NCBI RefSeq assembly: GCF_007993045.1
Contig: NZ_VOOR01000048.1
Span: forward strand, 1 to 39,537
Direction: 5' to 3'
Length of the DNA: 39,537 bases
Source: Phaeodactylibacter luteus
GTDB lineage: Bacteria > Bacteroidota > Bacteroidia > Chitinophagales > Saprospiraceae
Made by a program: the position numbers and the translations under genes. The notes beneath the pieces were generated by a model. The model was not told the DNA's origin and searched no databases. It saw only the letters and a program-made list of their open reading frames with translations. Below, one piece after another: positions 24,425 to 32,938 of the stretch; the stretch's first letter is position 1; the number at the start of each line of letters is the position of its first letter.

Positions 24425-26419
24425 TCAGAGGTTTTTGAAATGCTTTTTGCCCCGGGCATAATACGCCCATACAATGCTGCCCGGGTAGCGGCCCGCGAGG
24501 TTGGGCGTAGGGCTGATACTGGCTTTCTGTACCAGCTCTGCGGTGTGCCTGCGCTTGGCAAGGGTAGCCGAAATCTGGCCAAAGAACGACCAATGGGCTT
24601 TCACTATTGCGGCAATGTGCGTTAGTTTGCCTTGAAAGAGGAAGAGCAGCCCCGCTACGCCGTCTAGCAGCAAACGGGCGGGCAGCAGCCACAACAGCCG
24701 CTGAGGGGTCTCGTTTTTCACCAAAGTGAACAAGCTGTTCCGGAAGTTGAGGAAAGCTTTGCGCGGGGTGTTGTAGGCCAGGGTGCCGCCTCCTACGTGA
24801 TAGACCACCGAGCGGGGCCGTGCCATGACCTTGTAGCCGGCCCTTTTTATGCGCCAGCACAAGTCGATCTCTTCGGAGTGGGCAAAATAGCCGCCATCAA
24901 AGCCGCCAAGGCCGAGGAAAAGGCGGCTGCGGACCAAGAGGGCAGCGCCTGTGGCCCAGAAGATTTCCTGCAGCTCATCGTACTGCCCGGTATCCGGCTC
25001 TGTGACGGCAAAAATCCGGCCGCGGCAAAATGGGTAGCCCAGGTTGTCCAGCCAGCCGCCAGCCGCGCCAGCGTACTCAAAACGCCCCCGGTCATGGAAG
25101 GCTTTGATCTTGGGCTGGCAGGCGCCCACGGTAGGGTCCCGTTCCATAAGCTCTACCAAAGGCTGCAGCCAGCCCGGCGTCACCTCCACATCAGAGTTCA
25201 GGAGCATATAATAAGGGGCTTCTACCTGCTTTAGCGCTTGGTTGTACCCTTCTGCAAAGCCGTAGTTCTGCCCGAGGTCGATCAGCCGTAGCTGTGGGTA
25301 GGCTTCCCTCAGCCATCGCTTCGAGCCATCTGTGCTGCCGTTGTCCGCAACCACAACGCTCAGGTTGTCGTATTGGCTCTTCAGTACAGCAGGCAAGAAC
25401 TTTTGGAGCCACTCCTTGCCGTTGTAGTTGAGGATGACCAAGGCTACTTCAGGATTCGGCTTGCTCAGCTTTGAAATGTTTTCAGACAAAGGGCGGAGGA
25501 TGCTTAGGGCCGCCTCCCGGTCTTGGCCCAGCTGTTCTGCAAGGCCTTCGAGGCTGCCGAACTGTTGGTCATCGCGGATGCGGGATACCAGCTCCAGCTG
25601 TAGCTTGTCGCCATAGATGTCCCGGTCAAACTCGAAGAGGTTGACCTCTATGGTCTTGTTTTGGTAGGCTTTGAGGGTAGGGCGGTCGCCTATATAAAGC
25701 ATGCCGCCATAGCGCTGCCCCTGATGCTGCGCCCATACCGCATAGATGCCAGCCGGCGGCAACAGTTTATGGCGGTTGCCAAGATCGAGGTTGGCTGTAG
25801 GGTATCCCAGTTGGTGGCCGATCTTGTTGCCGTGCACCACTAGCCCAGTCAGGGTGAAGTAATGGCCCAACAACCGGGCAGCACCTGCCACGTCCCCGCT
25901 TTCTAGCGCTCTGCGCACCTTGGTGGAGCTCACCGCAATATCTTCTACTTCCTGCTTCTCGATCTCTGTGACCTGATAACCACAAGCCGGGCCGTGGTGC
26001 TTCAGGTAATTGATATCCCCTTGCCGGTTGAGCCCAAAGCGGTGGTCGTAGCCGATGACGATGTGTTTTGGGCTGAATTGGCCTACCAAGAACTTTTGGA
26101 TGTACTCATCTGCGGACTGCTGAGAAAAATCCACTGTGAAGGGCACGACCACTACGTTGTCAATGCCATAGTGGCGGAACAAGTCCACTTTTTCTTCTAT
26201 GGTCGTGATCAGTTGAAGGGAGTTGTCTTTAGGGTAAATGACTAGCCTGGGGTGAGGGTGGAACGTGATGACAATGCTCTCGCCGTTCTCTTCCCTGGCC
26301 AGTGCTTTGACCCGGTCCAGTATTTGTTGGTGGCCGTGGTGTACCCCATCAAAGGAGCCAATGGTCAGCACAGCATTTTTGAACTCCGGCAACTGTTTTA
26401 AATCGTTGAATACTCTCAT
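24425..26419 (-). CDS. ribF: RibF (riboflavin kinase/FAD synthetase) fused to a family 2 glycosyltransferase
   Basis: One 664-residue frame with no internal stop. Residues 1-310 are a complete RibF: FAD synthetase motif GSFDGVHHGH (21-30), FHPHPR, GYDHRFG, SSTKVRRAL, and the riboflavin kinase motif GHQLGYPTANLDLG with the expected C-terminal helix. From about 325 a GT2 domain begins (VALVILNYNGKEW, ADNGSTDGSK, the DxD-like LLNSDVEV near 405, and HSEEIDLCWR near 513), with a hydrophobic segment near 575-597. RibF makes FMN and FAD; the GT2 part resembles rhamnosyl- or hexosyltransferases of polysaccharide assembly. Both halves look intact. A TTG in frame near residue 313 could also start a separate GT protein. 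Fusion is seen; joint function is unknown. Confidence 0.85.
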   Translation of the reverse strand: MRVFNDLKQLPEFKNAVLTIGSFDGVHHGHQQILDRVKALAREENGESIVITFHPHPRLVIYPKDNSLQLITTIEEKVDLFRHYGIDNVVVVPFTVDFSQQSADEYIQKFLVGQFSPKHIVIGYDHRFGLNRQGDINYLKHHGPACGYQVTEIEKQEVEDIAVSSTKVRRALESGDVAGAARLLGHYFTLTGLVVHGNKIGHQLGYPTANLDLGNRHKLLPPAGIYAVWAQHQGQRYGGMLYIGDRPTLKAYQNKTIEVNLFEFDRDIYGDKLQLELVSRIRDDQQFGSLEGLAEQLGQDREAALSILRPLSENISKLSKPNPEVALVILNYNGKEWLQKFLPAVLKSQYDNLSVVVADNGSTDGSKRWLREAYPQLRLIDLGQNYGFAEGYNQALKQVEAPYYMLLNSDVEVTPGWLQPLVELMERDPTVGACQPKIKAFHDRGRFEYAGAAGGWLDNLGYPFCRGRIFAVTEPDTGQYDELQEIFWATGAALLVRSRLFLGLGGFDGGYFAHSEEIDLCWRIKRAGYKVMARPRSVVYHVGGGTLAYNTPRKAFLNFRNSLFTLVKNETPQRLLWLLPARLLLDGVAGLLFLFQGKLTHIAAIVKAHWSFFGQISATLAKRRHTAELVQKASISPTPNLAGRYPGSIVWAYYARGKKHFKNL

Positions 26420-26589
26420 TGCGGTGGGTTGTCACAGCGCTTTGGTGATCAGGTGGAGCCGGTTTAGGCCCTGGCCAGAATAGTATGTCATTCCTGGAAA
26501 GCAGAGGCATAGCCTGATCCTCCCAGGGCAGGGTGCAGGCACAGTTGGATAAACCAAGCTTAAAACTGTTCTTTACCCTGATTTGTTTG

Positions 26590-26597
26590 TACTTTTG
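26590..26597 (+). promoter_or_regulatory. -7 element for mrp-nifU
   Basis: TACTTTTG at 26590-26597 matches TAnnTTTG exactly; the -33 region (around 26568-26573) is weak. Transcription would start near 26603, about 37 bases before GTG 26640. Confidence 0.6.
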
Positions 26598-26639
26598 CAT
26601 CCCGGTTCAAACCGGATTTAATTCAGCAAAACCACCTGC

Positions 26640-27737
26640 GTGAGTTTCGATAAAAGCGTCATCGTAAAGGCACTCTCCAAAGTGATCGACCCCAATTCAG
26701 GCCAGGACATCATCACGATGAGCATGGTCCGGGATCTGGAAATCGACGGCAATAATATCAATTTTTCCTTGGAATTGCCTGCTTTGGAATCCAAGAATAA
26801 AGCAGATCTCAATTTCGCCTGCCTACAAGCGGTGCAGGAGGTTTACCCTTCTGCAGAGGTGAATGTGCACATGATCGCTGCTGCCCCGGGCTTGCAGCAG
26901 CAGCCCAAAAGCCCGACAAGCCACATCCGGAATATCATTGCGGTAGCATCTGGGAAAGGGGGGGTTGGCAAATCTACCATTTCCGTCAACCTGGCCTTGG
27001 GGCTGAAGCAGCTCGGGGCAAAAGTAGGGCTGATCGATGCCGATCTATATGGGCCGTCTATCCCTACTATGTTAGGCCTGCAAGGGCAGCGCCCACAGGT
27101 GAAACAAGTGTACGATCAGCCAAAAATCATCCCGCTTGAAGCATACGGCATGCCGGTCATGTCTATCGGCTTCATTATTGAGCCCGAACAGGCGGTCGTC
27201 CTCCGCGGCCCCCGCCTTTCAGGTATCATCAAGCAGTTTTTTAATGATACCATCTGGCCAGAGCTCGATTACCTGGTTGTCGATCTGCCCCCCGGCACAG
27301 GGGATATTCAGCTGAGCTTAGTGCAGACGGTGCCGGTTACCGGTGCGGTGCTCGTTACTACCCCACAAGAAGTAGCGATAGCGGATGCCATCAAAGCCAT
27401 GAATATGTTCTTGCTGCCTTCTGTCAATGTCCCTATCCTGGGGGTAGTGGAAAATATGTCTTGGTTTACACCTGCAGAATTGCCGGAGAACAAGTACTAC
27501 CTCTTTGGCGAGGGCGGTGGCAAGCGCCTGGCCAAGGCCAGCAACTCGGCCTTGCTGGGGCAAGTACCTATTGTGCAGCATATCCGGGAAGCTGGTGACG
27601 AAGGCCAGCCTGCTATATTGCGCGATATCCCGCAGGCCACTGCTGCCCTGCAAGAGGTTGCCCGGAATGCCGCCCGGCAGGTGGCTGTGCGCAATGAAAC
27701 TAAAGGCCCTACTCAAATTGTAAAACTGAATAACTGA
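26640..27737 (+). CDS. mrp: Mrp/NBP35-family Fe-S carrier P-loop ATPase
   Basis: A 365-residue protein. An N-terminal MIP18/DUF59 domain (about 1-85) is followed by a ParA/MinD-like ATPase: deviant Walker A ASGKGGVGKST near 104-114, GLIDADLYGPS, and the switch DLPPGTGDIQLSL. Such proteins carry or transfer [4Fe-4S] clusters to apo-enzymes. No CxxC is visible near NMSWFTPAELPENKYYLFG, where other subgroups carry it. GTG at 26640 is the only possible early start, since an in-frame TAA lies at 26619. A NifU-like gene starts six bases after its stop, so both are in one transcript. Confidence 0.93.
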   Translation: MSFDKSVIVKALSKVIDPNSGQDIITMSMVRDLEIDGNNINFSLELPALESKNKADLNFACLQAVQEVYPSAEVNVHMIAAAPGLQQQPKSPTSHIRNIIAVASGKGGVGKSTISVNLALGLKQLGAKVGLIDADLYGPSIPTMLGLQGQRPQVKQVYDQPKIIPLEAYGMPVMSIGFIIEPEQAVVLRGPRLSGIIKQFFNDTIWPELDYLVVDLPPGTGDIQLSLVQTVPVTGAVLVTTPQEVAIADAIKAMNMFLLPSVNVPILGVVENMSWFTPAELPENKYYLFGEGGGKRLAKASNSALLGQVPIVQHIREAGDEGQPAILRDIPQATAALQEVARNAARQVAVRNETKGPTQIVKLNN

Positions 27738-27743
27738 TCCACC

Positions 27744-28007
27744 ATGTCTACCCTCGAAAAAGAAAAGCTGATTAAGCGCATCGACCTCGCGCTGAACGAG
27801 GTCCGCCCGCACCTGGCTGTCGATGGCGGCAACGTGGAAGTGGTGGATGTGACCGACGAGCATATCGTCAAAATCAAATGGCTGGGCACTTGCGAAAACT
27901 GCAGTATGTCTATGATGACGATGAAAGCCGGCATCGAACAGGCCGTGCGCGGCAAAATCCCGGAAGTGATCGGTGTCGAAGCGGTCAATGGGCTTGGCAA
28001 ACTATAG
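27744..28007 (+). CDS. NifU C-terminal-domain-like Fe-S protein
   Basis: An 87-residue single-domain NifU/Nfu-like protein. The metal motif is C-E-N-C (Cys50, Cys53), set in KWLGTCENCSMSMMTMK; the N-terminal half has RPHLAVDGGNVEVV, typical of the fold. It is a scaffold or carrier of Fe-S clusters and is the immediate downstream partner of mrp, six bases apart. ATG 27744 follows CTGATCCACC. The end of the transcript is in repeat copy D; no separate terminator is evident. Confidence 0.93.
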   Translation: MSTLEKEKLIKRIDLALNEVRPHLAVDGGNVEVVDVTDEHIVKIKWLGTCENCSMSMMTMKAGIEQAVRGKIPEVIGVEAVNGLGKL

Positions 28008-28075
28008 TAGCCGAAGCCTTTGGTGCCCAACTATCGAAAACGGAATGGCCAGGCGATGGGGCGCAAACTTGATTG

Positions 28076-28231
28076 CCTTTTTTGGGGCCTGCCCCTACAC
28101 AACGTGATGGGGGCCTGCCCTCTGCCGCAAGGATGAGCCCTGCTGGCAGGTGCCGCTATGCTCCGGGGCTCGCTATCCGCTCGGCCCTACCGGGCTTAAA
28201 CCCCTGCGCAGCGCTAGGCCAATGCCAGGCT
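28076..28231 (-). repeat. Dispersed intergenic repeat, copy D (inverted)
   Basis: Minus-strand orientation: GGCATTGGCCTAGCGCTGCG at the 28231 side through GCCC(GGTA)GGGC, GGGCCGAGCGG, CATAGCGGCACCTGCC and then a long variable insert before GAGGGCAGG. The ending CCCCCATCAC...AGGGGCAGGCCCC and a T-run (28076-28083) match copy C. It lies in the 309-bp gap between the converging NifU-like and GlgX-like genes; nothing else recognisable is in this gap. Confidence 0.85.
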
Positions 28232-28316
28232 CCGGGGCAATAGTGCAAAAGGATGGGCTCAGCCCCGCCCGAAAGAGGGGAGCCGCAGCCCCGCACTTGA
28301 ATGCATCAAGCCTAAA

Positions 28317-30377
28317 TTATTGCCCATCCCTCAATACGACTACAGAACGGCTGTTGATGACCATCTGCCCGCTCCGTACTAGGGGCGCTTCCCGGAAGTC
28401 CAATATATCCAAAGGGGCAATTTTGGCGGTATTCACAATTCTGCGCCAAGGCCTCCGTCCCTTTGGCTTAGGGATTTCAAAGGCGAGGTGTTCCCAGTAC
28501 GCATTGATCATTACGTGGAGCCGGTAAGGGTAGCGCGGGTTCTTGAGGGTAAAGGATAGGGTGTGGGAATGATGGCTCCAGTCTGGCTTTTTGGTTTTCA
28601 CCCCGCCAAATGTGCAAGTGGAGCTGCCTAGCCCTTTGGGGCTGTTCCAATAGTACTCTTCCTGAAAGTAGGCGGTGTTCAGGTTGAAGTCGATCAGTTT
28701 GCGGACGAAGCGGATCAGGCTCTGCTGTTGGCTGGCCTGGCCCCAGTCCAGCCAGCTGATGGGGTTGTCCTGGCAATAGGCATTGTTGTTGCCCCCCTGC
28801 GAGCGGCGCACCTCATCGCCCATTAGCAGCATAGGCGTCCCCTGGCTCAGCATCAGCAGCACAAGATGGTTTTTGATTTGCCGCAGCCTGAGGGCTTCGA
28901 TGCCGGGGTCGTCTGTGGGCCCCTCTGCCCCACAATTCCAGCTGTGATTGTGGTTGTGCCCGTCCCGGTTTTCTTCTCCGTTGCCCCAGTTGTGCTTTTC
29001 ATTGTAAGACACCAGGTCGTTGAGGGTAAACCCATCGTGGCAGGTAATGAAATTGATGCTCCGGTTGGGGTTGCGCAGCCCTTTCTCGAAGAGGTCCGGG
29101 CTGGCATTAACCCGGTAGGCGGCAGTCCGCGCCATGCCCTCATCCCCTTTTAAGAACCGCCTGATGTCATCGCGGTAGGCACCGTTCCATTCTGCCCACC
29201 GGTCGCCGACAAAATTGCCGAGCTGATACTGTTGCACGTCCCAAGCTTCTGCAATAATCTTGGTCGGCGCCAAAACGGGGTCAGACTCAATGTCCCAAAG
29301 TATAGGCGGGTTTTGTATGGGCTGCCCCGCCTCATCCCGCGATAGGATAGAGGCCAAGTCAAAACGAAAGCCATCTACGTGCATTTCGCTGACCCAGTAC
29401 CTCAGGCAGTCTCTTATCAGCCGCCTTACCACAGAGTGATTGGCATTCAGCGTATTCCCTGTACCGGAATAATTTTGGTAGGCGTACTGCTCATCCAACA
29501 TATAGTAGACCCGGTTCTCTATGCCTTTGAACCCCCAGATAGGCCCGTCGTGGCCCCCTTCTGAAGTATGGTTGAAGACTACGTCCAAGATCACTTCGAT
29601 GCCTGCTCGGTGGAGCGCCTTCACCATGTCCTTAAACTCACGGACGGCGCCCACGGGGTCTGTTGTGCTGGCGTAAGCGCTATGTGGCGCGAATAGCGCG
29701 ATCGGCGCATAGCCCCAATAGTTGACTTTGGTCGGGTCGGGCACATCGGCAGGGTCGAACTGCTGTACGGGCATGAGCTCTACCGAATTGACCCCAAGCG
29801 CTTGCAGGTAAGGGATTTTCTCAATCAGGCCACGGTAAGTCCCCCTGAGCTCCGTTGGCAGCCCCGAGCTGCTGTGTTTGGTGAACCCGCCAACGTGCAG
29901 CTCGTAAATGACAGACCGGGAATAAGGGTGGTTGAGCGGGCGGTCGCCTTCCCAGTCGTAGTTCTGGTCTGCAATGACAACGCTCTTGATACCGCGGGCG
30001 GTATTGTCCCCTTGTACCTTAGCTGCTTCCCGGTCGTAATGCTCCATCGCCACAGCCCGGGCATAGGGGTCTACGAGCAGCTTGTTGCCATCAAAGCACA
30101 GCCCAATTTCTGGCGCATAGGGGCCGTAGAAGCGCCAACCATAACACTGCCCTTCTCCGATGCCATGTACAAAGAGGTGCCAATAGTGGAAAGTCCGGTT
30201 GCGGGACGGCTCAAGGCGGAAGGTATGGCTGGGCTGTGTGCTTTTGGGCCCATCAAATAGCAGGAGCTCCACAGCAGAAGCATTCTTCGAATAGATGCTG
30301 AAGTTGACCCCACCTTCCTGTACAGATGCCCCTAGGGGGGTGCTCAGCCCATTTGCCGGGCGGATATCTTGGCTCAT
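28317..30377 (-). CDS. glgX: GlgX-like glycogen debranching enzyme (isoamylase-type, GH13)
   Basis: A 686-residue cytoplasmic enzyme hydrolysing alpha-1,6 branches of glycogen or limit dextrins. N-terminal CBM48-like domain (about 10-115; VNFSIYSKNASAVEL), then the GH13 barrel with LDVVFNHTSEG, nucleophile Asp340 in GFRFDLAS, acid Glu377 in IIAEAWD, and Asp448 in CHDGFT; a C-terminal beta domain follows. The 693-residue frame begins at a TTG (30398); ATG 30377 (MSQDIRPANG) is preferred. No other glycogen gene is in the window. A possible TAnTTTG element (TATTTTG) lies just upstream on the minus strand. Member of a run of same-strand genes. Confidence 0.92.
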   Translation of the reverse strand: MSQDIRPANGLSTPLGASVQEGGVNFSIYSKNASAVELLLFDGPKSTQPSHTFRLEPSRNRTFHYWHLFVHGIGEGQCYGWRFYGPYAPEIGLCFDGNKLLVDPYARAVAMEHYDREAAKVQGDNTARGIKSVVIADQNYDWEGDRPLNHPYSRSVIYELHVGGFTKHSSSGLPTELRGTYRGLIEKIPYLQALGVNSVELMPVQQFDPADVPDPTKVNYWGYAPIALFAPHSAYASTTDPVGAVREFKDMVKALHRAGIEVILDVVFNHTSEGGHDGPIWGFKGIENRVYYMLDEQYAYQNYSGTGNTLNANHSVVRRLIRDCLRYWVSEMHVDGFRFDLASILSRDEAGQPIQNPPILWDIESDPVLAPTKIIAEAWDVQQYQLGNFVGDRWAEWNGAYRDDIRRFLKGDEGMARTAAYRVNASPDLFEKGLRNPNRSINFITCHDGFTLNDLVSYNEKHNWGNGEENRDGHNHNHSWNCGAEGPTDDPGIEALRLRQIKNHLVLLMLSQGTPMLLMGDEVRRSQGGNNNAYCQDNPISWLDWGQASQQQSLIRFVRKLIDFNLNTAYFQEEYYWNSPKGLGSSTCTFGGVKTKKPDWSHHSHTLSFTLKNPRYPYRLHVMINAYWEHLAFEIPKPKGRRPWRRIVNTAKIAPLDILDFREAPLVRSGQMVINSRSVVVLRDGQ

Positions 30378-30437
30378 GACTATTGGTTTAGCCGGCAAAA
30401 TAAAGAAGTTTTATGGGGCAGCAGGCATAGTGGCCGC

Positions 30438-30719
30438 CTACAGGATGTCTTCAAATTCGTCCTCTGTTTCAGGGGGCGCGTGCCTGGCCAAGGCTTCTGC
30501 CTGTAAGCGGTGGAGCTGCTGCATCTGCCGGCTGACTTCGCCAATGAAGGTGGGGTCGATCAGGCGGCGGAGGTCCTGAACATGCTGCAGGCCTGGCCCG
30601 GTCCGGAATTTGAACGCCTGCTCTGCCCGGCTGTCTTCAAACTTGACCGTAAAGCGGTTGTCCATTTGGAAAATGGTGATTTTTAGTTCAGGGTGCTCTA
30701 TATACCCGGCTATGCGCAT
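30438..30719 (-). CDS. Small conserved protein, unknown function
   Basis: A 93-residue acidic protein starting MRIAGYIEHPELKITIFQMD. The N-terminal 50 residues suggest a beta-rich fold (KITIFQMDNRFTVKFED); the C-terminus is a helix ending in an acidic patch (PPETEDEFEDIL). No signal peptide or known motif. It starts two bases after the DUF2520 gene stops, which strongly supports translation in the same operon. Confidence 0.75.
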   Translation of the reverse strand: MRIAGYIEHPELKITIFQMDNRFTVKFEDSRAEQAFKFRTGPGLQHVQDLRRLIDPTFIGEVSRQMQQLHRLQAEALARHAPPETEDEFEDIL

Positions 30720-30721
30720 GA

Positions 30722-31504
30722 TCAGAAAGTTTGAATGTATTGGGTAATGGCTTTATATACATTGCGCAGCTCCGGATGGTTCGCGAGCTGATTGAGGTGG
30801 CGCTCGATTGTTGGCTGATCGCCCCGGGCCGCGGGCCCGGTTTGTACTGCTTTCGGTGCTTCTGCCTGTGCAGCTTTGCGCAGTGTTTCCCTCAGCAGGG
30901 GCTGCAAAAGGTTGGAGGGCAGCCCCCCTTCCTGGCAAATTTCATGACTGCCCTGCAGCATGGCGTTGGTGAAGTTGTTGATGAAAACCGCAGCAAGGTG
31001 GAGCACCTGCCGCTGCCGGTCGTCCAGGGGGTATACGGAAGTGCTTATCCTTTTGCCTACCGCAGCAAGTAGCTGAGCGGTATCAGGGGTGTTGCCCCAA
31101 TAGCAGATGGGGATTTGCTGGAAGTCAGGGGTGATGCCATGGGAAAAACTTTGGAGGGGGTAAAAAACACCATGCCGCTGTGTAGTGCCAGCCAAGACGT
31201 TGGAAGGGGTGGACCCGGAGGTGTGCGCGAGTACGGCCTGCGGCGATACATGCCGGGCGAGCTGCTCTGCCACGGTTTTGATGGCATTATCGCTCACCGC
31301 AAGGAGGTAGAGTGCGCCATCCCTGGGGAGCTGCTGTAGGGAGCTGCTGTAGGGTACGCCCAATGCTTCGCCGGCTTCTTTTGCGTGTGCTGCCGAACGA
31401 TTGTAGAGGCAGCAAAGGGGCAGCCCAGCCTGTACAAGGGCCCGGCCAAGATGCTTCCCCAGCCGGCCTGCGCCAATCAGTATGATGCCCTTTTTCCCCA
31501 TCAT
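30722..31504 (-). CDS. DUF2520 NAD(P)-binding Rossmann protein
   Basis: A 260-residue protein. The dinucleotide-binding fingerprint GAGRLGKHLGRAL (about 11-23) is followed by LAVSDNAI and HTSGSTPSNVL, then a DUF2520 C-terminal helical domain (HLAAVFINNFTNAM near 165-180). The fold resembles ProC/IMPDH-reductase relatives; the substrate is unknown. Its ATG overlaps the stop codon of the M50 protease gene by four bases (ATGA), indicating translational coupling. Confidence 0.88.
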   Translation of the reverse strand: MMGKKGIILIGAGRLGKHLGRALVQAGLPLCCLYNRSAAHAKEAGEALGVPYSSSLQQLPRDGALYLLAVSDNAIKTVAEQLARHVSPQAVLAHTSGSTPSNVLAGTTQRHGVFYPLQSFSHGITPDFQQIPICYWGNTPDTAQLLAAVGKRISTSVYPLDDRQRQVLHLAAVFINNFTNAMLQGSHEICQEGGLPSNLLQPLLRETLRKAAQAEAPKAVQTGPAARGDQPTIERHLNQLANHPELRNVYKAITQYIQTF

Positions 31505-32628
31505 GCCCGATTGTTTTCCAGGGCTGCTTCCCGCTGTTGCCTTGCCCGCTCGATCATGATGGCTTCCAATATATTCTCCATATTCAGTACCCCGGCCAAT
31601 GTCCCATCCTCATCAAAAACCGGGCTGATGGGCAACTGCTGCTCATTCATTTTGGCGTAAGCCTCAGTGACATCCATGTCAGGCGAGAGGCGCAAAAACT
31701 GCCGGTTGGCCACCTCCTGTACCCTCATCTCAGGCCCGGCAGATTGTAGCCCCCGCAAGATATCATCCCGGGAAATGATGCCGAGTATGCTGTTGTGCCC
31801 TTCTACCACAACGAAGTCTTTCTCCTGGCCATCGAGCAGGGTCTGTACCGCACTGCTCAGCGGTTCCCAAGCATGGATAAGCGTATAATGGTGCATGAGG
31901 ATATCCCTGACTTTAAGGTCGGTCATCAGGCCACGGCTCTGTTCATACCTGGATTCGCTGCTGGCGCCCAAAAAGATGAACAGCCCGATGAAAATAAGCC
32001 AGAAATCATACATGAAGCCCAGAAAAACAAAGCCAATGGCAAGGAACTGGCCTATTTGTGCGGCTACCTGTGTCGCCTTGCCACGGCCATACTTCATGGA
32101 GAGCAGGGCCCTGAGCACCCTGCCCCCGTCCATCGGGAAAGCGGGTATCAAGTTGAACAAAACGAGGATGATATTGACAGCCAAAAGGTTGGGCAGGAAA
32201 GCCTGCCCAAGGCTGATCTGACTGGGGTCTTCAAACTGCTCCGCCTGCCATTCCATGCCCGAGCCCCAGAAAAACAAAGCAAGCAGCATGGCGATCACCA
32301 CATTGACAGCAGGCCCGGCAAGGGCAACGAGCAGCTCTTCCCTCGGGTTGTCAGGCATCTTTTCCAAGCTGGCCACCCCGCCAATGGGCAGAAGCGTGAT
32401 CCGCTTGGTGGGGATGCCAAAACGGCGGGCCGTCAGCGCATGGCCGTACTCATGCAGTACAACACAAGCAAATAGCGCCAAGATGAAGCCTACAGAAAAA
32501 AGGGCTTCTTGTACGTCCTGCCCAGATTGCAGCGTAGACAGGAATATCCAGCCCAGCAAAATCATAAAGGTCCAGTGGATATAGACGTTGATCCCGAATA
32601 ACCGGGCGATTTTCAATGACCAGCTCAT
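31501..32628 (-). CDS. Site-2 (M50) metalloprotease with C-terminal CBS pair
   Basis: A 375-residue polytopic inner-membrane protein. The zinc motif is HEYGH (His59, Glu60, His63) in a membrane helix, and the third ligand is in NLIPAFPMDGGR (Asp167). About six membrane segments are visible between 12 and 225, then two CBS domains (about 240-300 and 305-360) that may sense nucleotides. Such S2P-like proteases cut membrane-bound substrates, often anti-sigma factors or proprotein tails; the substrate here is unknown. Stop overlaps the DUF2520 start. It begins the minus-strand run and its upstream region holds repeat copy E. Confidence 0.9.
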   Translation of the reverse strand: MSWSLKIARLFGINVYIHWTFMILLGWIFLSTLQSGQDVQEALFSVGFILALFACVVLHEYGHALTARRFGIPTKRITLLPIGGVASLEKMPDNPREELLVALAGPAVNVVIAMLLALFFWGSGMEWQAEQFEDPSQISLGQAFLPNLLAVNIILVLFNLIPAFPMDGGRVLRALLSMKYGRGKATQVAAQIGQFLAIGFVFLGFMYDFWLIFIGLFIFLGASSESRYEQSRGLMTDLKVRDILMHHYTLIHAWEPLSSAVQTLLDGQEKDFVVVEGHNSILGIISRDDILRGLQSAGPEMRVQEVANRQFLRLSPDMDVTEAYAKMNEQQLPISPVFDEDGTLAGVLNMENILEAIMIERARQQREAALENNRA

Positions 32629-32702
32629 AGCTTTCTAAATTTCTTATAATAACCCGGCAGGGCGGGGCGAGGTTTTCGGTGGCTACAAACCGCACCGCCC
32701 TT

Positions 32703-32836
32703 TTTCAGGCCTGCCCAGCCCAACAGTAGGGGCCTACCCACGCCCGACGGCGCGGGTCGCTACGCTCCGGGGCTCGCTGCCCGCTCGGCCCTATCGGGCT
32801 TACACCCCTTCGCATCGCTAGTCCGCCAAGGGCCAG
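32703..32836 (-). repeat. Dispersed intergenic repeat, copy E (inverted, divergent)
   Basis: Minus-strand orientation. Core landmarks are retained: TAGCGATGCGAAGGGGT, GCCC(GATA)GGGC, GGGCCGAGCGG, AGCGAGCCCCGGAGCGTAGCG and TAGGCCCC. The second hairpin is a different sequence, ACCCGCGCC-GTC(G)-GGCGTGGGT (complement of 32736-32757), yet still pairs over nine bases with one G-U. It lies in the 310-bp gap 32629-32938; the remainder holds the operator palindrome at 32891-32922. Confidence 0.8.
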
Positions 32837-32890
32837 CTCCCTCAATATAGGTGAAGACACGCCACAGTTGGCAGGAGGGCACACTGCAAC

Positions 32891-32922
32891 GCTAAAATAA
32901 TTAGCATGCTAACTATTTTAGC
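32891..32922. promoter_or_regulatory. 32-bp operator-like palindrome, MarR/SlyA-type core
   Basis: GCTAAAATAaTTAGC | ATGCTAAcTATTTTAGC: a 32-base inverted repeat with one mismatched pair. The central TTAGCATGCTAA is close to the SlyA box TTAGCAAGCTAA (established for Salmonella SlyA). It ends 16 bases before ATG 32939, so it would cover the promoter or start of transcription of the decarboxylase. It could also read the divergent M50 gene. Confidence 0.75.
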
Positions 32923-32938
32923 CTAAAATTCGCTATCT

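Noticed and set aside
24411-24860. 150-residue N-terminal extension of the pseudouridine synthase frame
   Set aside because: Overlaps the glycosyltransferase part of the upstream gene; the extension has low-complexity Arg/Pro/His composition and the proper start at 24410 matches the family.
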